A DNA stretch of 64,000 bases from Siderastrea radians (Eukaryota; Cnidaria; Anthozoa; Scleractinia; Rhizangiidae): assembly GCA_964017195.1 (NCBI GenBank), contig OZ024894.1, forward strand, positions 33,850,184-33,914,183, written 5' to 3'. Under the pieces are notes generated by a model, which searched no databases, was not told the DNA's origin, and saw only the letters and a list, made by a program, of their open reading frames with translations. The position numbers were made by a program, and so were the translations under genes. This document shows, in pieces, positions 21,950-32,949 of this stretch (position 1 is its first letter; every line of letters begins with the position of its first letter).

Positions 21950-22824
21950 ACAAGAAAGCCCATTGGGCATTTTAACCGGCTATTCTGACCCTCCCCACCC
22001 CTAGGTTTCACAAATGTTAGCGCGATCCTCTATTTATACGAACCGGCGTGCCGAAAAGTGTGATTGTGTGACACAATATTTTGACTATAACGTTACTGGA
22101 TGACGTAATGTTTAAACTCTGATGACTCAGCTTATCTTTCTTATCGCTTTTATTTGTGCTGAAAAACGCAAATTCACTGAGATAAAACGTTGAATGTCGA
22201 TATAAATTCGTCCACAACTGAGAATGCTCACACCGGGACGACGAAGTATTTACTGTTGTGCCTAGACCTTAAATACAAACAGTGAACATAGCAGTAGAAT
22301 CAAAATATAACGCTTGATAAATACGAGCTCGAGCAGATCGTCAGAGTATGGGGCACGTCAAGGCATATCTCATGACGTATATGCTCCCGACATTCACAAA
22401 TCCTTCTGACTCCCACATTTTTACACCCCTCAAAATGTCAATCCCAATAAAAAAAAACTCCTGCGCTAAAAAAGATTTCACCATAACCACTAACTAGATC
22501 AGACAACACAGCCAATTTCGCATTCAATCCTATTAGCTCCTTTACTCAATTGCGCATGCGTTTTACAAGACAAATACAAAAAACCCCAAACTTAACAACC
22601 CTTCGCCGTTCATATCTTAAATACTGTAAATTAAAAGACAAAAACATAGGAAGGTAACATTCAGAAGACTAATATGCGCATGCGTCTTATATAAGACAGT
22701 ACCGCTCTTGAGTACCCGTACCACAAGCTTTACAGCACTTTCATCGCATGTTAAGCCAACTGACTTTCACCAAAACCCGTGTTCATTTTATAAACCGGCG
22801 GTCGCCATAGTGACGGCCGGTTAA
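21950..22824 (+). repeat. Dispersed repeat, inverted partner of 37008-38378
   Basis: This 875-bp copy matches the reverse complement of 37008-38378 over almost its full length; for example GAGCTCGAGCAGATCGTCAG near 22325 pairs with 38120-38140. One end is an internal palindrome (22793-22822, AACCGGCGGTCGCCAT...GGCCGGTT) and the other has AACCGGC near 21974. The partner carries about 620 extra bases in the middle (37455-38080), flanked by short ATCACG repeats. The type is unresolved; neither long terminal inverted repeats nor a clear target duplication were found. Confidence 0.8.
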
Positions 22825-24813
22825 AAATTATACTAGAATCCAAGTATCATTGGCACTGGAAAGGGCTATTCGTGATTTGACGAAGTTTTAGCCATGAACA
22901 GCATTAAAGATTGTACGTGACTTCCACAAAACAGCTTTCAAATGTGTAAACATCGTTGTGCATATAACTGAAAAAAATCGAGGCAACATGCACTGTATTC
23001 TTGGTGCACGAGTATCCCATTAACAAAAGCTACACAATAATTGTTTTTAATTTCTTAGGCAGTTACATAAAAAACGAGTCTCCCTGAAAAAAAATAAACC
23101 TCGCGGGGTAGCTCCACACTGTATCCCGGATCTCAGGTGACCCATTTTTCGTTGTTTGTTACTTTTACTGGGTTTGTTGGCCGCTTTAGAGACTTTGCTA
23201 GTCACGTCACTACGAGTTTTCAGCTGGAACGTGCCCACGTCATTCAGAGGCATGACTGACACACCCTCCCCCCTATGATGCTTTAAGTCTTTCATCCTCC
23301 TATAAGCAGACACCTCCCGCAGGCGGACACCTATGCTCCGTCCCGAGAGTGTCCGCTTACGGGAAGTTCGACTATATAAAAACACGCACAGTATTTTCGC
23401 TTGGTCCGTAGTGTGGCGGCAAAGTGTTCTGTCTAACGTGCGCAACAACGAGACTGCAGTCTAATCTAGGCCAATGGTCAGCGCCGTAATAGTACTACAG
23501 CCCTCTACTACCCCACTGCCGGTCAGCATTTCAGCATTTCAGACAGAATAGCTCGTTTGATTGTCAACGTATTTCATAACGTGCTATACTGGGGGTACGT
23601 GTGGCAGTATTTCATTTTTGTGTCAAATGTCCTGCCTGCCTACTCCTCCGTCCAACCGTCACACTTAAGGCAAATCGCAAGATGTAAAGGACTCGTTGCA
23701 TGGTAACGTGCGCCTGCACGGACGAGGCGCGCCACAACATCAGTGAGAACCGTGTGGGGCTACCTAACCTGCGCAGCTGGAGGTATTGTCTGCGAAGGAA
23801 AAGTTTTGGCGGCGGAGAGAAAACACCGCTTCTCCCCATTCCCTCCGCGGCTCCGCCGCTCAAACTTCGCGCAAACAATCCCGCGAGCTACACAGGCTAG
23901 GAGATACCTTCAAGAATAAACAGATTTCATCATCACTGTCATTTTTACTGATGGCACATGACTTAAGTTGCACAGTCCTTTTGGTTTTTGCTTTCTTATT
24001 TGTGTTACAGCTTTTGCTACTCAAGTCCGGTGACAAAAAGACAAATAAAACCAATTTGCTTAGTCAACGTGAAATGCCCTAATGTGATTAAGAATAAAAG
24101 GAGGTAATTCTCGATGAATATTCCTCAAATATTAATGCTTATCACGATTTTGATGCAGATGAAACTAGAAATGTCTGCCTTAATGCTTAATGCCTTAATG
24201 CTCACAAATTGAACAAATGCATACAGAAGAAAGTACACTGAACTGAAAAGAAAATTAAATGCAATCGTAAATGATAGAGATCGAACTGAGCGGGTAAGTC
24301 CGATTTTGCCAGTAATCTTAACAGTAAAAAACCGTTCAATTATTGACCAAATTGGACAGCAAGTCCTGTTGCCACTTAATAATAACTAAAACAAAACTTG
24401 AAACAAAATGGCCATAAGTTTAAATGTTCGGTGCAAAAGACAACAGATTCCTTTCTGAGGCGCATGTATGAGACAAGGGACCCATTTAAATGCAACTGTC
24501 CCATTACAACAGACGTAATGACACGTACATGTACTGTCCAATTCCGTAGGTATGACGCACACGCCTTCAAATGTTTGCTCAAATCAGGGCTTCTCACATT
24601 CAGTCAGTTTGTTGTAGTTGTGATAAACGGCTTGCTGTTGGAATTCATGAATGTAATATGTGATTTGTTTGAAGCACACGTATACACGTCTCACTTTTAA
24701 ATTTCCTTGGGCAATTCCAGCAGGCGGCTCGAACCTCGCCTGAACTGCATTCATACCAAGGAGTTGCCGCAAATACACCTGTAATTGCCTCCTTGAAGTT
24801 GGCTAATTATCCT
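22825..24813. other. Non-coding interval downstream of ZNF-3
   Basis: No supported gene. The stretch 23600-23900 is locally GC-rich, and its open frames (minus 23612-23878, plus 23700-24082) have no family features. The frames at 24376-24778 are likewise unassigned. Confidence 0.45.
23366..23376 (+). promoter_or_regulatory. TATA-like element
   Basis: GACTATATAAAAACACGC is a strong TATA-box match following the sequence GTGTCCGCTTACGGGAAG, which resembles a short repeat seen near 21790. A transcript would start roughly 30 bases downstream, but no coding exon was found there. It may be the internal promoter of a repeat. Confidence 0.25.
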
Positions 24814-26097
24814 TTAGTCCACTTCTTGGGTTAGGGACTTTGTACTATCGCTTGTGATTTTGAGGCAGTTCTCTTGTCTCGTGTGTAGTCGTTCATGTTT
24901 CTTGCAGTTTGATGATTGGTTAAAGCTCTTTTTACAGTACCTGCAGGCATAAGGCGTCTCCCCAGTGTGAATTCGTTTATGTCTGTAGCAATCAGACCAG
25001 CATCTAAAAGACTTATTGCAATAAGTGCATTTGTATGGTTTCTCTCCCGTGTGCGTTCTCTCATGCCTCTTGCAATGTCCTGCATAGGTGAAAGCTTTAT
25101 TGCAATGCTTGCACGCGTAACGCTTCTCTCCTATGTGTGTATTTTCACGCTTTTTGAAAATAGATGAACTATTAAAGCACTTCTGGCGACGATTGCGTGT
25201 ACGCTTTTCCCCTGTGTGTATTCTCTCATGAACTTTGCAATCCCATGATAGGCGAAAACATTTATCGCAATGCTTGCATTTATACGGCTTCTCTCCTGTG
25301 TGTAATAGTTCGTGTCGCTTGCAATGTGATGAACTGTCAAACTTTGCATTGCAACTCTTGCATGCATATGGCCTCTCTCCCGTGTGAATTCGTTCATGTT
25401 GTTTACGGCCTGATGAATGAGTGAAGGACTTGCTGCAATGTTGGCATTTATAACGCTTTTCTCCTGTGTGTATTCTCTCGTGAACTTTGCAATCCCATGG
25501 TAGGAGAAAACATTTATTGCAATGCTTGCATTTATACGGCTTCTCTCCTGTGTGTAACAGTTCGTGTCGTTTGCAATGTGATAAGCTCTTAAACTTCGCA
25601 TTGCAATTTTTGCATGCATATGGCCTCTCTTCCGTGTGACTTCGTTCATGTTGTTTGCAGTTTGATGAACGACTAAAAGACTTACCGCACTGTTTGCATG
25701 AATAAGGTTTCTCTCCTGTGTGTGTCCGTTCATGTCTTTTACAATCATATCGTAAAAGAAAGCGCTTATTGCAAAGCTTGCATTCGTAAGGCTTTTCTCC
25801 CGTATGTATCCGCTCGTGACGCCTGCAATGAAACGAACGTTTGAAGGTTGCACTGCAATGCTTGCATATATAAGACTTTTCTTCTAAACGTTTTGGTCCA
25901 TGTAACTTGTCATTCGATGATTCTTTGAGCCTTTTATGTCTGTTAACAGAGCTCTTCCTGGTGGTAATGCCCTGATGATCTAAGTGCTTCGCTGATTGGC
26001 TGAAACTCTTGCCACTCTGTGTCTGTTTTTTCTTAGAACAACCTTGTTGTTGCAATCGCCAGGAAGGCTTCCTGTACGTAGTAGGCACACGGGGCAT
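24814..26097 (-). CDS. C2H2 zinc-finger protein ZNF-3
   Basis: An intact 427-residue single-exon frame from [10 protein letters not shown]. After a basic 75-residue leader with a faint finger remnant, twelve finger units follow at 28-residue steps (about residues 76-406). Eleven keep CxxC...HxxxH; the ninth (about 300-322) has lost its cysteines and first His. Most linkers are TGEKPY. Many fingers have an unusual Cys-Lys before the first His (HCKRHE, DCKVHE, NCKKHE), so the array looks expanded from a common two- or three-finger unit; fingers 4-5 and 7-8 are near duplicates. It is probably a nuclear DNA-binding regulator. No effector domain is visible and the target is unknown. It is not a direct duplicate of ZNF-1. 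Confidence 0.9.
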   Translation of the reverse strand: MPRVPTTYRKPSWRLQQQGCSKKKQTQSGKSFSQSAKHLDHQGITTRKSSVNRHKRLKESSNDKLHGPKRLEEKSYICKHCSATFKRSFHCRRHERIHTGEKPYECKLCNKRFLLRYDCKRHERTHTGEKPYSCKQCGKSFSRSSNCKQHERSHTEERPYACKNCNAKFKSLSHCKRHELLHTGEKPYKCKHCNKCFLLPWDCKVHERIHTGEKRYKCQHCSKSFTHSSGRKQHERIHTGERPYACKSCNAKFDSSSHCKRHELLHTGEKPYKCKHCDKCFRLSWDCKVHERIHTGEKRTRNRRQKCFNSSSIFKKRENTHIGEKRYACKHCNKAFTYAGHCKRHERTHTGEKPYKCTYCNKSFRCWSDCYRHKRIHTGETPYACRYCKKSFNQSSNCKKHERLHTRQENCLKITSDSTKSLTQEVD

Positions 26098-26469
26098 CTT
26101 CTCTTAAGTATTTTCCAAACTTTACTGTCAGCAACAGTACTTCTTTTACTGTAAGGTAGAGACAAAAAGTTGTTTGAATTTTAAAATTATTTTTTCAGTT
26201 TCAATTGCATGTACAAGACTTCACTGAAGAGCTCCTGTTCAGGCCACAATGAAGGAGTCATAATAATGGGGCGGGCGTAATAATCAAGGAGCTGTCAGGT
26301 CTAGGCTTTGGCATATTTTTATTCCTGTGCCTTATCTTTAGAATATTATCCCCCAAATATTGTTGCCCATTTTAACTACACATGTCGCACAGGGTTTATC
26401 TCCACGTAAACGATAGTAACCACCTTTACATCATTTCAGCAGAAGGAATAAAAAGAAAACTGCTGTGAC
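26098..26469. other. Upstream region of ZNF-3
   Basis: Presumed promoter and leader of ZNF-3 by position. TTTTACTGTAAGG at 26147-26159 lies just above the start codon. No other feature is seen. Confidence 0.4.
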
Positions 26470-26750
26470 AAACATGTCAAAAAAACGCACGTAAAAAAAA
26501 CATTGATTTTAAGAACTTAACGTTTCCTATCCCTCAACATACATTTTCAGAGGTGAGTGTTGGGCTAAATAACAAATCAATTTAAATTTCAAGTGAAAGA
26601 CTGGTACCTAATCACTTTACATTTAAATTTATTTGATGAAATTTATCTGTAACTTAGCCCAACGGTCACTTCTGAAAATACAGCGTACGAAACGTTTAGT
26701 TCTTAAAATCAATGTTTTTTTTTTACAACATGCGTTGTTTTGTCATGTTT
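26470..26750. mobile_element. Foldback MITE (281 bp)
   Basis: AAACATGTCAAAAAAACGC at the left matches the inverse of the right end TGCGTTGTTTTGTCATGTTT. The arms of about 110 bases run inward through ACATTGATTTTAAGAACT, AAACGTTT and GTTGGGCTAA. The loop is about 60 bases. No clean target duplication was identified and there is no coding sequence. Confidence 0.75.
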
Positions 26751-26884
26751 ATCACCGCGGACGAAGAATAAGAGTGTTTATCAATTCAACATCCCGGAAA
26801 GATACAGTCAATCAACGTTTATATAATGTACAGCAGATTAAGGGCCACAAAATCAGATTAGAGGGCCTCAAGTTAATTAGCCTT

Positions 26885-27245
26885 CCTATTTAATTATTTA
26901 GCCTTTCTATTTAATTAATTAATTATATCGTGACGATGTTAGTGCTTATCGTTTAAGGAATACCGAAAACAAATTAGTTCTTCCACAACCTCGAACTGAT
27001 TATCTCAAAAAAAGTTTTTCGTACAGCGGAGCTCAGTTGTGGAACAACTTACCTGTAGACCTAAGACAAGCATCTTCACTGGCCGATTTCAAATCTAAAT
27101 TAAGTCGGCACAGTTTAAAGTAATATCTAAATTTTACATGTAAGTGAATTTTAGACACGGCCTCCATGAAAAGCAGACTTTTCTTTTGTTATTTTGAATT
27201 TGTTGTTATTAAATTTTTGTAGTTAGTTAGATAGGTAGATAGTCC

Positions 27246-27297
<52 letters not shown>

Positions 27298-27312
27298 TTA
27301 TCTTATCTTACC
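26885..27312 (+). mobile_element. LINE 3' end with TTATC tail
   Basis: A plus-strand fragment encodes the last about 65 residues of a CR1/RTE-like reverse transcriptase ORF (RLRNTENKLVLPQPRTDYL near 26950-27005 and SGAQLWNNLPVDLRQASSL at 27032-27085), stopping at TAA 27121-27123. About 170 bases of 3' UTR follow, ending in AAAGTTATCTTATCTTATCT. Short 5-bp tail repeats are typical of CR1/L2/RTE 3' termini. The 5' part is missing, as expected from incomplete target-primed reverse transcription. Confidence 0.75.
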
Positions 27313-28143
27313 CTCTTCAAACAACAAAGACACCACTATTAAATTGGCTCCTCTCTCAATACCTACTAAATTAACGGAAAGGAATGCAGTGAAACTGCTA
27401 TTTTCTGTGTAAAACTTCAACATGTCACATAAACCTTATTTCCTCTATTCCGTAGGCGAGGGCTTATTAATTTCAGGTCACACAAAGGATGGGGGAAGAG
27501 ACATTTTTCATTGCCTTGACAGATGTTTCAAACAGCTGCAAGCTGACTGACAAAGATTGAAGCGTAAGCATTCAGCCACAACAGAATGCAAGTTCTTGAC
27601 TCAGAGGAGAAGGAGAGCTTACAGAAAATCAATGACAATGTTTACGTGTAATTTAAAAAAAAGGTGTTGGATGGCGGAGGAGAAGGTTAATGAAAGAAAG
27701 TGTCTTATCTTTTTCCCAGATGGGGGGGGGGCTTGTTAGAAGGGGCTTTATAGAGGGACTGGGGCTAAATAGAGAAAGTATGGTAAATTTCAGTGAAGGA
27801 AAAATTAGCTTTCATATCAAATGCAAGTACTAATCATATTATGTTCGAGTGAATCAACTCCAAAAAATAACTGTGACACGTACCCACAAAGTTAATTTGA
27901 ACAAACTCCTATACCACAAGTGCAAATATGAAAACATCTTGAATATCCTTTAGTTGACAACCATTTCAAAGGAAAGAAGCACCATGAAAAACTATTGTTG
28001 GATGAGAAAATCATGCACATGTCATTGGCTTGGGCATGGGTCTACCCTAGGGCCAGCCAGGGGAAGGATATATTGGGAATACAAAGGTTTGGACAACAAG
28101 CTAGTGACAAGCTAGTGAAAAATGTAGGTATACCTTAAGGCAG
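27313..28143. other. Non-coding interval
   Basis: No gene is supported. A G-run at 27723-27731 and an AT-rich background are all I see. Confidence 0.4.
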
Positions 28144-28935
28144 TTGTACTTCTCCTTCATTTATCCATATTTAACTTATGGTATTACAAGCTGTGGCAGC
28201 GCTCGTAAGACCGGGTTACATAAGATTAAAACTAAACAGAATAAATGTGTTCGTAGCATGTTCTTTGCTTATAGCAGGGACTTCCAATCATTTAGAAATT
28301 CTTACATTGGAAAACATTTACAAATTTAAAGTAGCCCTTGTCACATATAAAATTACTAATAATGCAACAAACGTCCCTATGATATTCAAAGGAACCCTTA
28401 CCCTAGCCTCTGAGGTTCAAAGTTACAACACCAGATTTGTATCCAACCTTAATTTTCATCAGCCAAGGATAAGCAATAATTATGGAGCTGCCACTTTTGC
28501 TTTTGTTGGATCCAAAATCTGGGAAAACATTCCCTCTAAATAAAAAAAAAAAAACTCCCTTATAATAACTTCTATAAGCATTATAAACTGTACCTTTTAA
28601 ATACTCCATGAGTAATTTGATTTCTCTGCCCTCACTATCAATAATCATTTCTATTGTTTTTATATGAAATAGTAGATAAGACTTCATGCACTGTTAATTT
28701 TCCTTTTTCCATTATATGTCACTTGTAGTTCTATGTAAATGTCTATGCCAGTTAGTTGTACGTGGCAGTGACCAACTCGAAAGCCTAAGCTCCTTTGGTC
28801 ACTGGGCACATTTCACCTCTCATGATTTATGTAATTTGTTGTTTCATTTTTTTCTTACTTTTGTAATGTATTGTAATTTCTGTAGCAACCTTTTGGAATA
28901 GTGCAAAAATAAAAAAATCTGAAATCTGAATCTGA
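28144..28935 (+). mobile_element. Second LINE 3' fragment, frameshifted
   Basis: Plus-strand frames encode the region after the palm of a non-LTR reverse transcriptase: FIYPYLTYGITSCGSARKT (28150-28215), TKQNKCVRS, then in a second frame LENIYKFKVALVTYKITNN (from 28310) and GAATFAFVGSKIWENIPSK to a stop at 28543. The change of frame near 28310 inactivates it. About 390 bases of 3' UTR end in AAATCTGAAATCTGAATCTG. It belongs to a different subfamily from the fragment at 26885-27312. Confidence 0.75.
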
Positions 28936-30014
28936 TGCATTTCTTTGCCCTTGGGCAGAAGGAAATGCAAGACAATTATCAAGTTTACAGGATAGGGGTG
29001 GGGAATTTACAAAATAGTGCAATCACGGATGGTAACTGCAGGGATATTATATACATGTCAGGAATCTATTTGTTAAAAAATCCTTTTTGGTCTCACAACA
29101 ACTATGTAATAAGAGCATATTTAAATGAGACAGTTATCATTAACACTTTTGATGCTAACGTAGTCATAGTGAACATGGAAGGTAGAATCCTTACTTTACA
29201 AATGATTTGAGCCCAGGAGTCATAACATGAGTACGACTTAATCCTTACTTCCCAGGTCCACATTAATTGCTTTTATCATATAGTCATCCCCATATTATTG
29301 TCAGCAAGTCCCCTGAATCAAGTGAATTTCTCTTTCCCTCCACATAAGGTGGATGTGGGAGAGACTAATTTTTAGATTGAGAAAAACCTGAACCATCTGG
29401 GAGCATTGTCTCACAATGCCGAGGACATGTTCATTACAAATGACAGTGATAATATATAGATTTAGCCAAGACTAAAAGTGGAGCTGCAAATTTTTTTCTT
29501 TTTGCTGACGGTTAAAATTTGTGAAAATAATCTCATTCAAGTCGCTTTAAAATAAAAAAAGGGAAAGAAACAAACAAACAAAGAAAGAAAACAGAAAAAT
29601 TCCTTTCCCCTCTTAGTATTGAACCTAAGTCACTGGCGAGATTAGGCCGGCATGAACACCACTATGCCACACACACTGGCACCACTTGAAGAAGTTAATT
29701 TTACTATTTATGTCTTTTCCTGTGTCAAGATGCCGAATGACATGAATATGCTGGTGTTTTCCCTAGGAAAATGTGTTTGGACTGTCGCAAAAACCATAGT
29801 TGTGGACAGAAAAAACCAGAAGGCACTAGTTCTGCTATGTTTGACATAGGGACTGCAGCCAAAATAATGCTGCAAACTCAAGAAAGAGAAAGTCCTCAAA
29901 CACAAATTTTGGTTTGTAACTTGATCAGTTCACCTTCCACTTTAACAGTATAGATATAAACTATTTTTCTAAGTTTAAAACTGTCTGAACAATCATTTTG
30001 CTAAATATTAAGCT
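28936..30014. other. Non-coding interval
   Basis: No gene is supported; the open frames at 28935-29210 and 29652-29953 lack recognisable features. It includes the tRNA-like remnant at 29608-29675. Confidence 0.4.
29608..29675 (-). repeat. tRNA-like head of a possible SINE
   Basis: On the minus strand TGGCATAGTGGT fits a polymerase III A box and GGTTCAATACT, about 38 bases further on, approximates a B box. The arms do not fold into a clean tRNA, so a decayed tRNA-derived SINE is more likely than a working tRNA gene. Confidence 0.35.
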
Positions 30015-31020
30015 TTTACAGTCAACGCGCTTCATGCATGACCGATCGTGGAATGAAGATTGCATTCTTCACGTGCGCATTCCTTTCTTTAATTGGATAA
30101 ACGTATTCTTGTAGATAGATTGAAAGATAATGATTTTTTTTCTGTGAACGAAATCGATTCTAACATCAGAAATCGTCTACATGGCGCACTCGGAAGAAGT
30201 GCTAATCAATAATGTCATCCGTTATCAAGGATCTTTACCTCCACAAGAAAATGGTTGAGTCGTCGTGTGGACTGAATAGTGTCGGACGATTTTGATCGAT
30301 TTTATGAACAGCTCGTTTTGGCACTCTTGTGTTCCATGGAATATCTGACAAGCCCCAATCCAGCATTGAAAAGGTGAATGATTTCGTTCCTAGCATTAGA
30401 AGGCAAAGGTTTACTCGTTCCTTGCATTAGAAGGCAAAGGTTTACCAGGATCGTGAAAGCCCCCAAGCGAATTTCTTGCCATTTGGAGTTAGGAAACCTA
30501 ACTTTCATGTTCCGATCATGTGCAAACCTATGTACACCGCAACACACCGCGGCGAAAACCGTTACAGGTATAAAATTGTGGTGGTTGTTCTTTATATTTT
30601 CTGTGGGTTTCCGATTAAGCCACGAAACTTCCAGCCAAAGAATAAGTTGCCTTGTTAAAATTAGACACTCCTTTGCATTTTCTTTCTGAGGATTACTGTT
30701 GTCGATTTCTCTTTACGCGTTATTTTTGTCTGCTTTATGTTCTCGCCATTTTTTTGCGCCGGGCTTGAAAACAATAAAAATATCACGTGTGACATACCGG
30801 AAAATTGAGCTAACAAAACTAACTTTTCAGTTCTGTTCGAAAAGTTTGAATTATTATTACGATGTTACAAAAAAAATTTTGAATAACTGAAATAGTGTTT
30901 CGAATATAGAATCCAAGTTTCAAAGAATCCCTAAATTTTTCGGAGAATGAAATCGAAGAATGAACTAATCGATGAATATTTGAAGTTCAGCGTTCATGCA
31001 TGAAGTACGTTGACTGTAAA
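30015..31020. mobile_element. 1.0 kb element with 29-bp inverted ends
   Basis: TTTACAGTCAACGCGCTTCATGCATG at the left is matched in inverse by CATGCATGAAGTACGTTGACTGTAAA at 30995-31020 with few differences. Inside is a 31-bp tandem duplication (30384-30445). No transposase frame is visible and no clear target duplication flanks it, so it is a non-autonomous DNA transposon candidate. Confidence 0.65.
30384..30445. repeat. 31-bp unit repeated twice
   Basis: TCGTTCC(T/A)(T/A)GCATTAGAAGG plus CAAAGGTTTAC occurs twice back to back with only one or two differences, indicating a recent slippage or unequal-exchange event inside the 1.0 kb element. Confidence 0.85.
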
Positions 31021-31261
31021 GAAACCTGTTTTTTCAAAAAAATAGCATTCTCCTCCCTACTGTTGGGTTGCCTTGGGACTCCCCTACCCCTCCCCCAGAG
31101 TCTGCATGGACGGGCAGCATACGTACGCTAACATCACAAACAAAATTTCTCAGATCAATAGGTTACCAAATTTGCTTAGCATTGGTGCTCTTCTGGCGTG
31201 CTGCATGTGTGGGTTCTGCTATTAAACATTTCAAAAACACGACAACGTTTGAGTTTGGAAA

Positions 31262-31420
31262 ACATGTTTCAGATACTTCAGCATCCATTACATTGTCAGT
31301 TCAAGGATGTCTACAAATTTGTAACTATATATAAAGTATAGTCTTTATATATATATATAGTGACAAATTTGTAAACATCCTTAAACTGACGATGGATACT
31401 GAAGTATTCAAAATATGTTA
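31262..31420. repeat. Palindromic hairpin repeat (about 160 bp)
   Basis: GATACTTCAGCATCCAT with TGTCAGTTCAAGGATGT and TACAAATTTGTAACTATATA is mirrored by TATATAGTGACAAATTTGTA, CATCCTTAAACTGACGATGG and ATACTGAAGTATTC. The whole unit folds on itself around a short AT-rich centre near 31340. It is a likely foldback MITE. Confidence 0.8.
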
Positions 31421-32949
31421 AACAGTTACCCTTGCCACACTGATGGCAAAAGAAAGAAAGCTACTGTACACTGAACCCTACATACAGTACAATGACCAAA
31501 AATGGTAGTTAGGAATAGCCAGCAGTAAGGAACTTGTAATTATGCCATCTGTAGTGTATTACATCATCTGTAGTGTGGATGACGTGATGTGTTACGTCAT
31601 CCAAGGGAAACTAATTAAAAGTGTTTTAGTCAGATAGTGGGGTATAAGAGATAGTAGGGGTTTCATGCTTGGAGCTGAATCACCAGTTGTGACTAATAAC
31701 TGGTTCCCTAATTGTCTTAACCCCACTGATCAATTGTGCTACTAAGCAAATGCTATTGGTAGTAAAACACTAGTTTTGTAGATATCAAATGAGGATTGAA
31801 TGCACAATACAAAATGAAAACAATTGATTATTGAATTGCTATTGATTACTGCCAATAACTATTGCTATCAAGAAACAATAATTTTTGTTTTCCCACATAT
31901 ATGAAGACTAAGTAAAACCATGTTATTTGACCATACTTGTGCCTTTTGTAATTAGTCATTCAAAGACACATTATTCCTCTTAACTAAATATTTCACATTA
32001 TGACCCAGAGTGGGAGCTGCAGAGGCTCTGATTGGCTAAAAATAATGCATAGAAAGGTATGTTTTATTGTTTTCAAGGTAAATTCTAAAAGAAAAAACAA
32101 CAAAACATATTAATAATTAAAGGAAAGAACTTTTCATGCGCAAGTGTTTGGATCATTTGTTTGGTGAAATATGTAAGAATGTACATAAGCGATTTGAAAA
32201 AAGAAAAGAAAAAAAAAAAGAAAAATACTGAGTGAAGAAACAAATGCCCTTAGTGTTCTCTTACTTCTCTGACAAAAAATACATTGTTTTGGCTTTAAGC
32301 TTAATTTGGAAAAAATGTGCCACAGAAGACACCTAGTGGATGACTTGATTGTAGTTTTCCATCTAAGAAAATGAACAAGAAATTGTTTCCTGTCAGTCCC
32401 ACCAGTACACATACAAGTGACTGCAGGTTTTTCACTCAAACACCTGACTTCTCAAACCTCCTACTGATCCAAAATATGGGTTACATCAAACTAAAGATGT
32501 CACGAAAGATGTTATTCATCATGTCATCCTATGCAAGTTATAAACATTATCTCAAGGAAAAATACAGGAAATGTGTTCTCTGAGGACATGAAATGCTACG
32601 GGCCAGTAAAAATTCATTTATCGAAAATAATGATGCTCAACTTGTAGTCAACAAACTTGTGATCACATGATAATTTTTTTTCAAACTGTGGAGTGAAATC
32701 AATGGTCTGTGAAGCAGGCTAAGAAATTCCCTTCCCAAAGGATGTCTGAGATGGATAATACCAATACCTGGCAGTTGAGAGAAACTTCCATAATGAAACT
32801 AATACTGCAATATGTAATCAACTTCAATTTTATACTCTTCAAGGAAATTATGCTAGTAACTGCTTTGACTGTTTAAGTCCAAATGTAGAGTTTCCCTCAC
32901 TCGCAGCACATACAGTTCAAGTGTAAAATTTGTGATCTGCATGGAGCCT
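31421..32949. other. Non-coding interval
   Basis: No gene is supported. GACGTGATGTGTTACGTCATC at 31579-31599 is a short palindromic string. An A-rich run occurs near 32197-32225. Confidence 0.4.

Noticed and set aside
22793..22842. Helitron 3' end (hairpin followed by CTAG)
   Set aside because: The copy at 21950-22824 does have a hairpin followed by CTAG about 15 bases on, but the partner copy at 37008 has no CTRR, and the similarity ends at the hairpin.
23612..24082. GC-rich overlapping frames as a gene
   Set aside because: Frames on both strands are equally open because of base composition; none shows motifs, hydrophobic patterning or splice logic.
25131..25853. Minus frame of 240 codons overlapping ZNF-3
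   Set aside because: It is the shifted reading of the repeated finger codons (recurring [13 protein letters not shown] text) and is not an independent gene.
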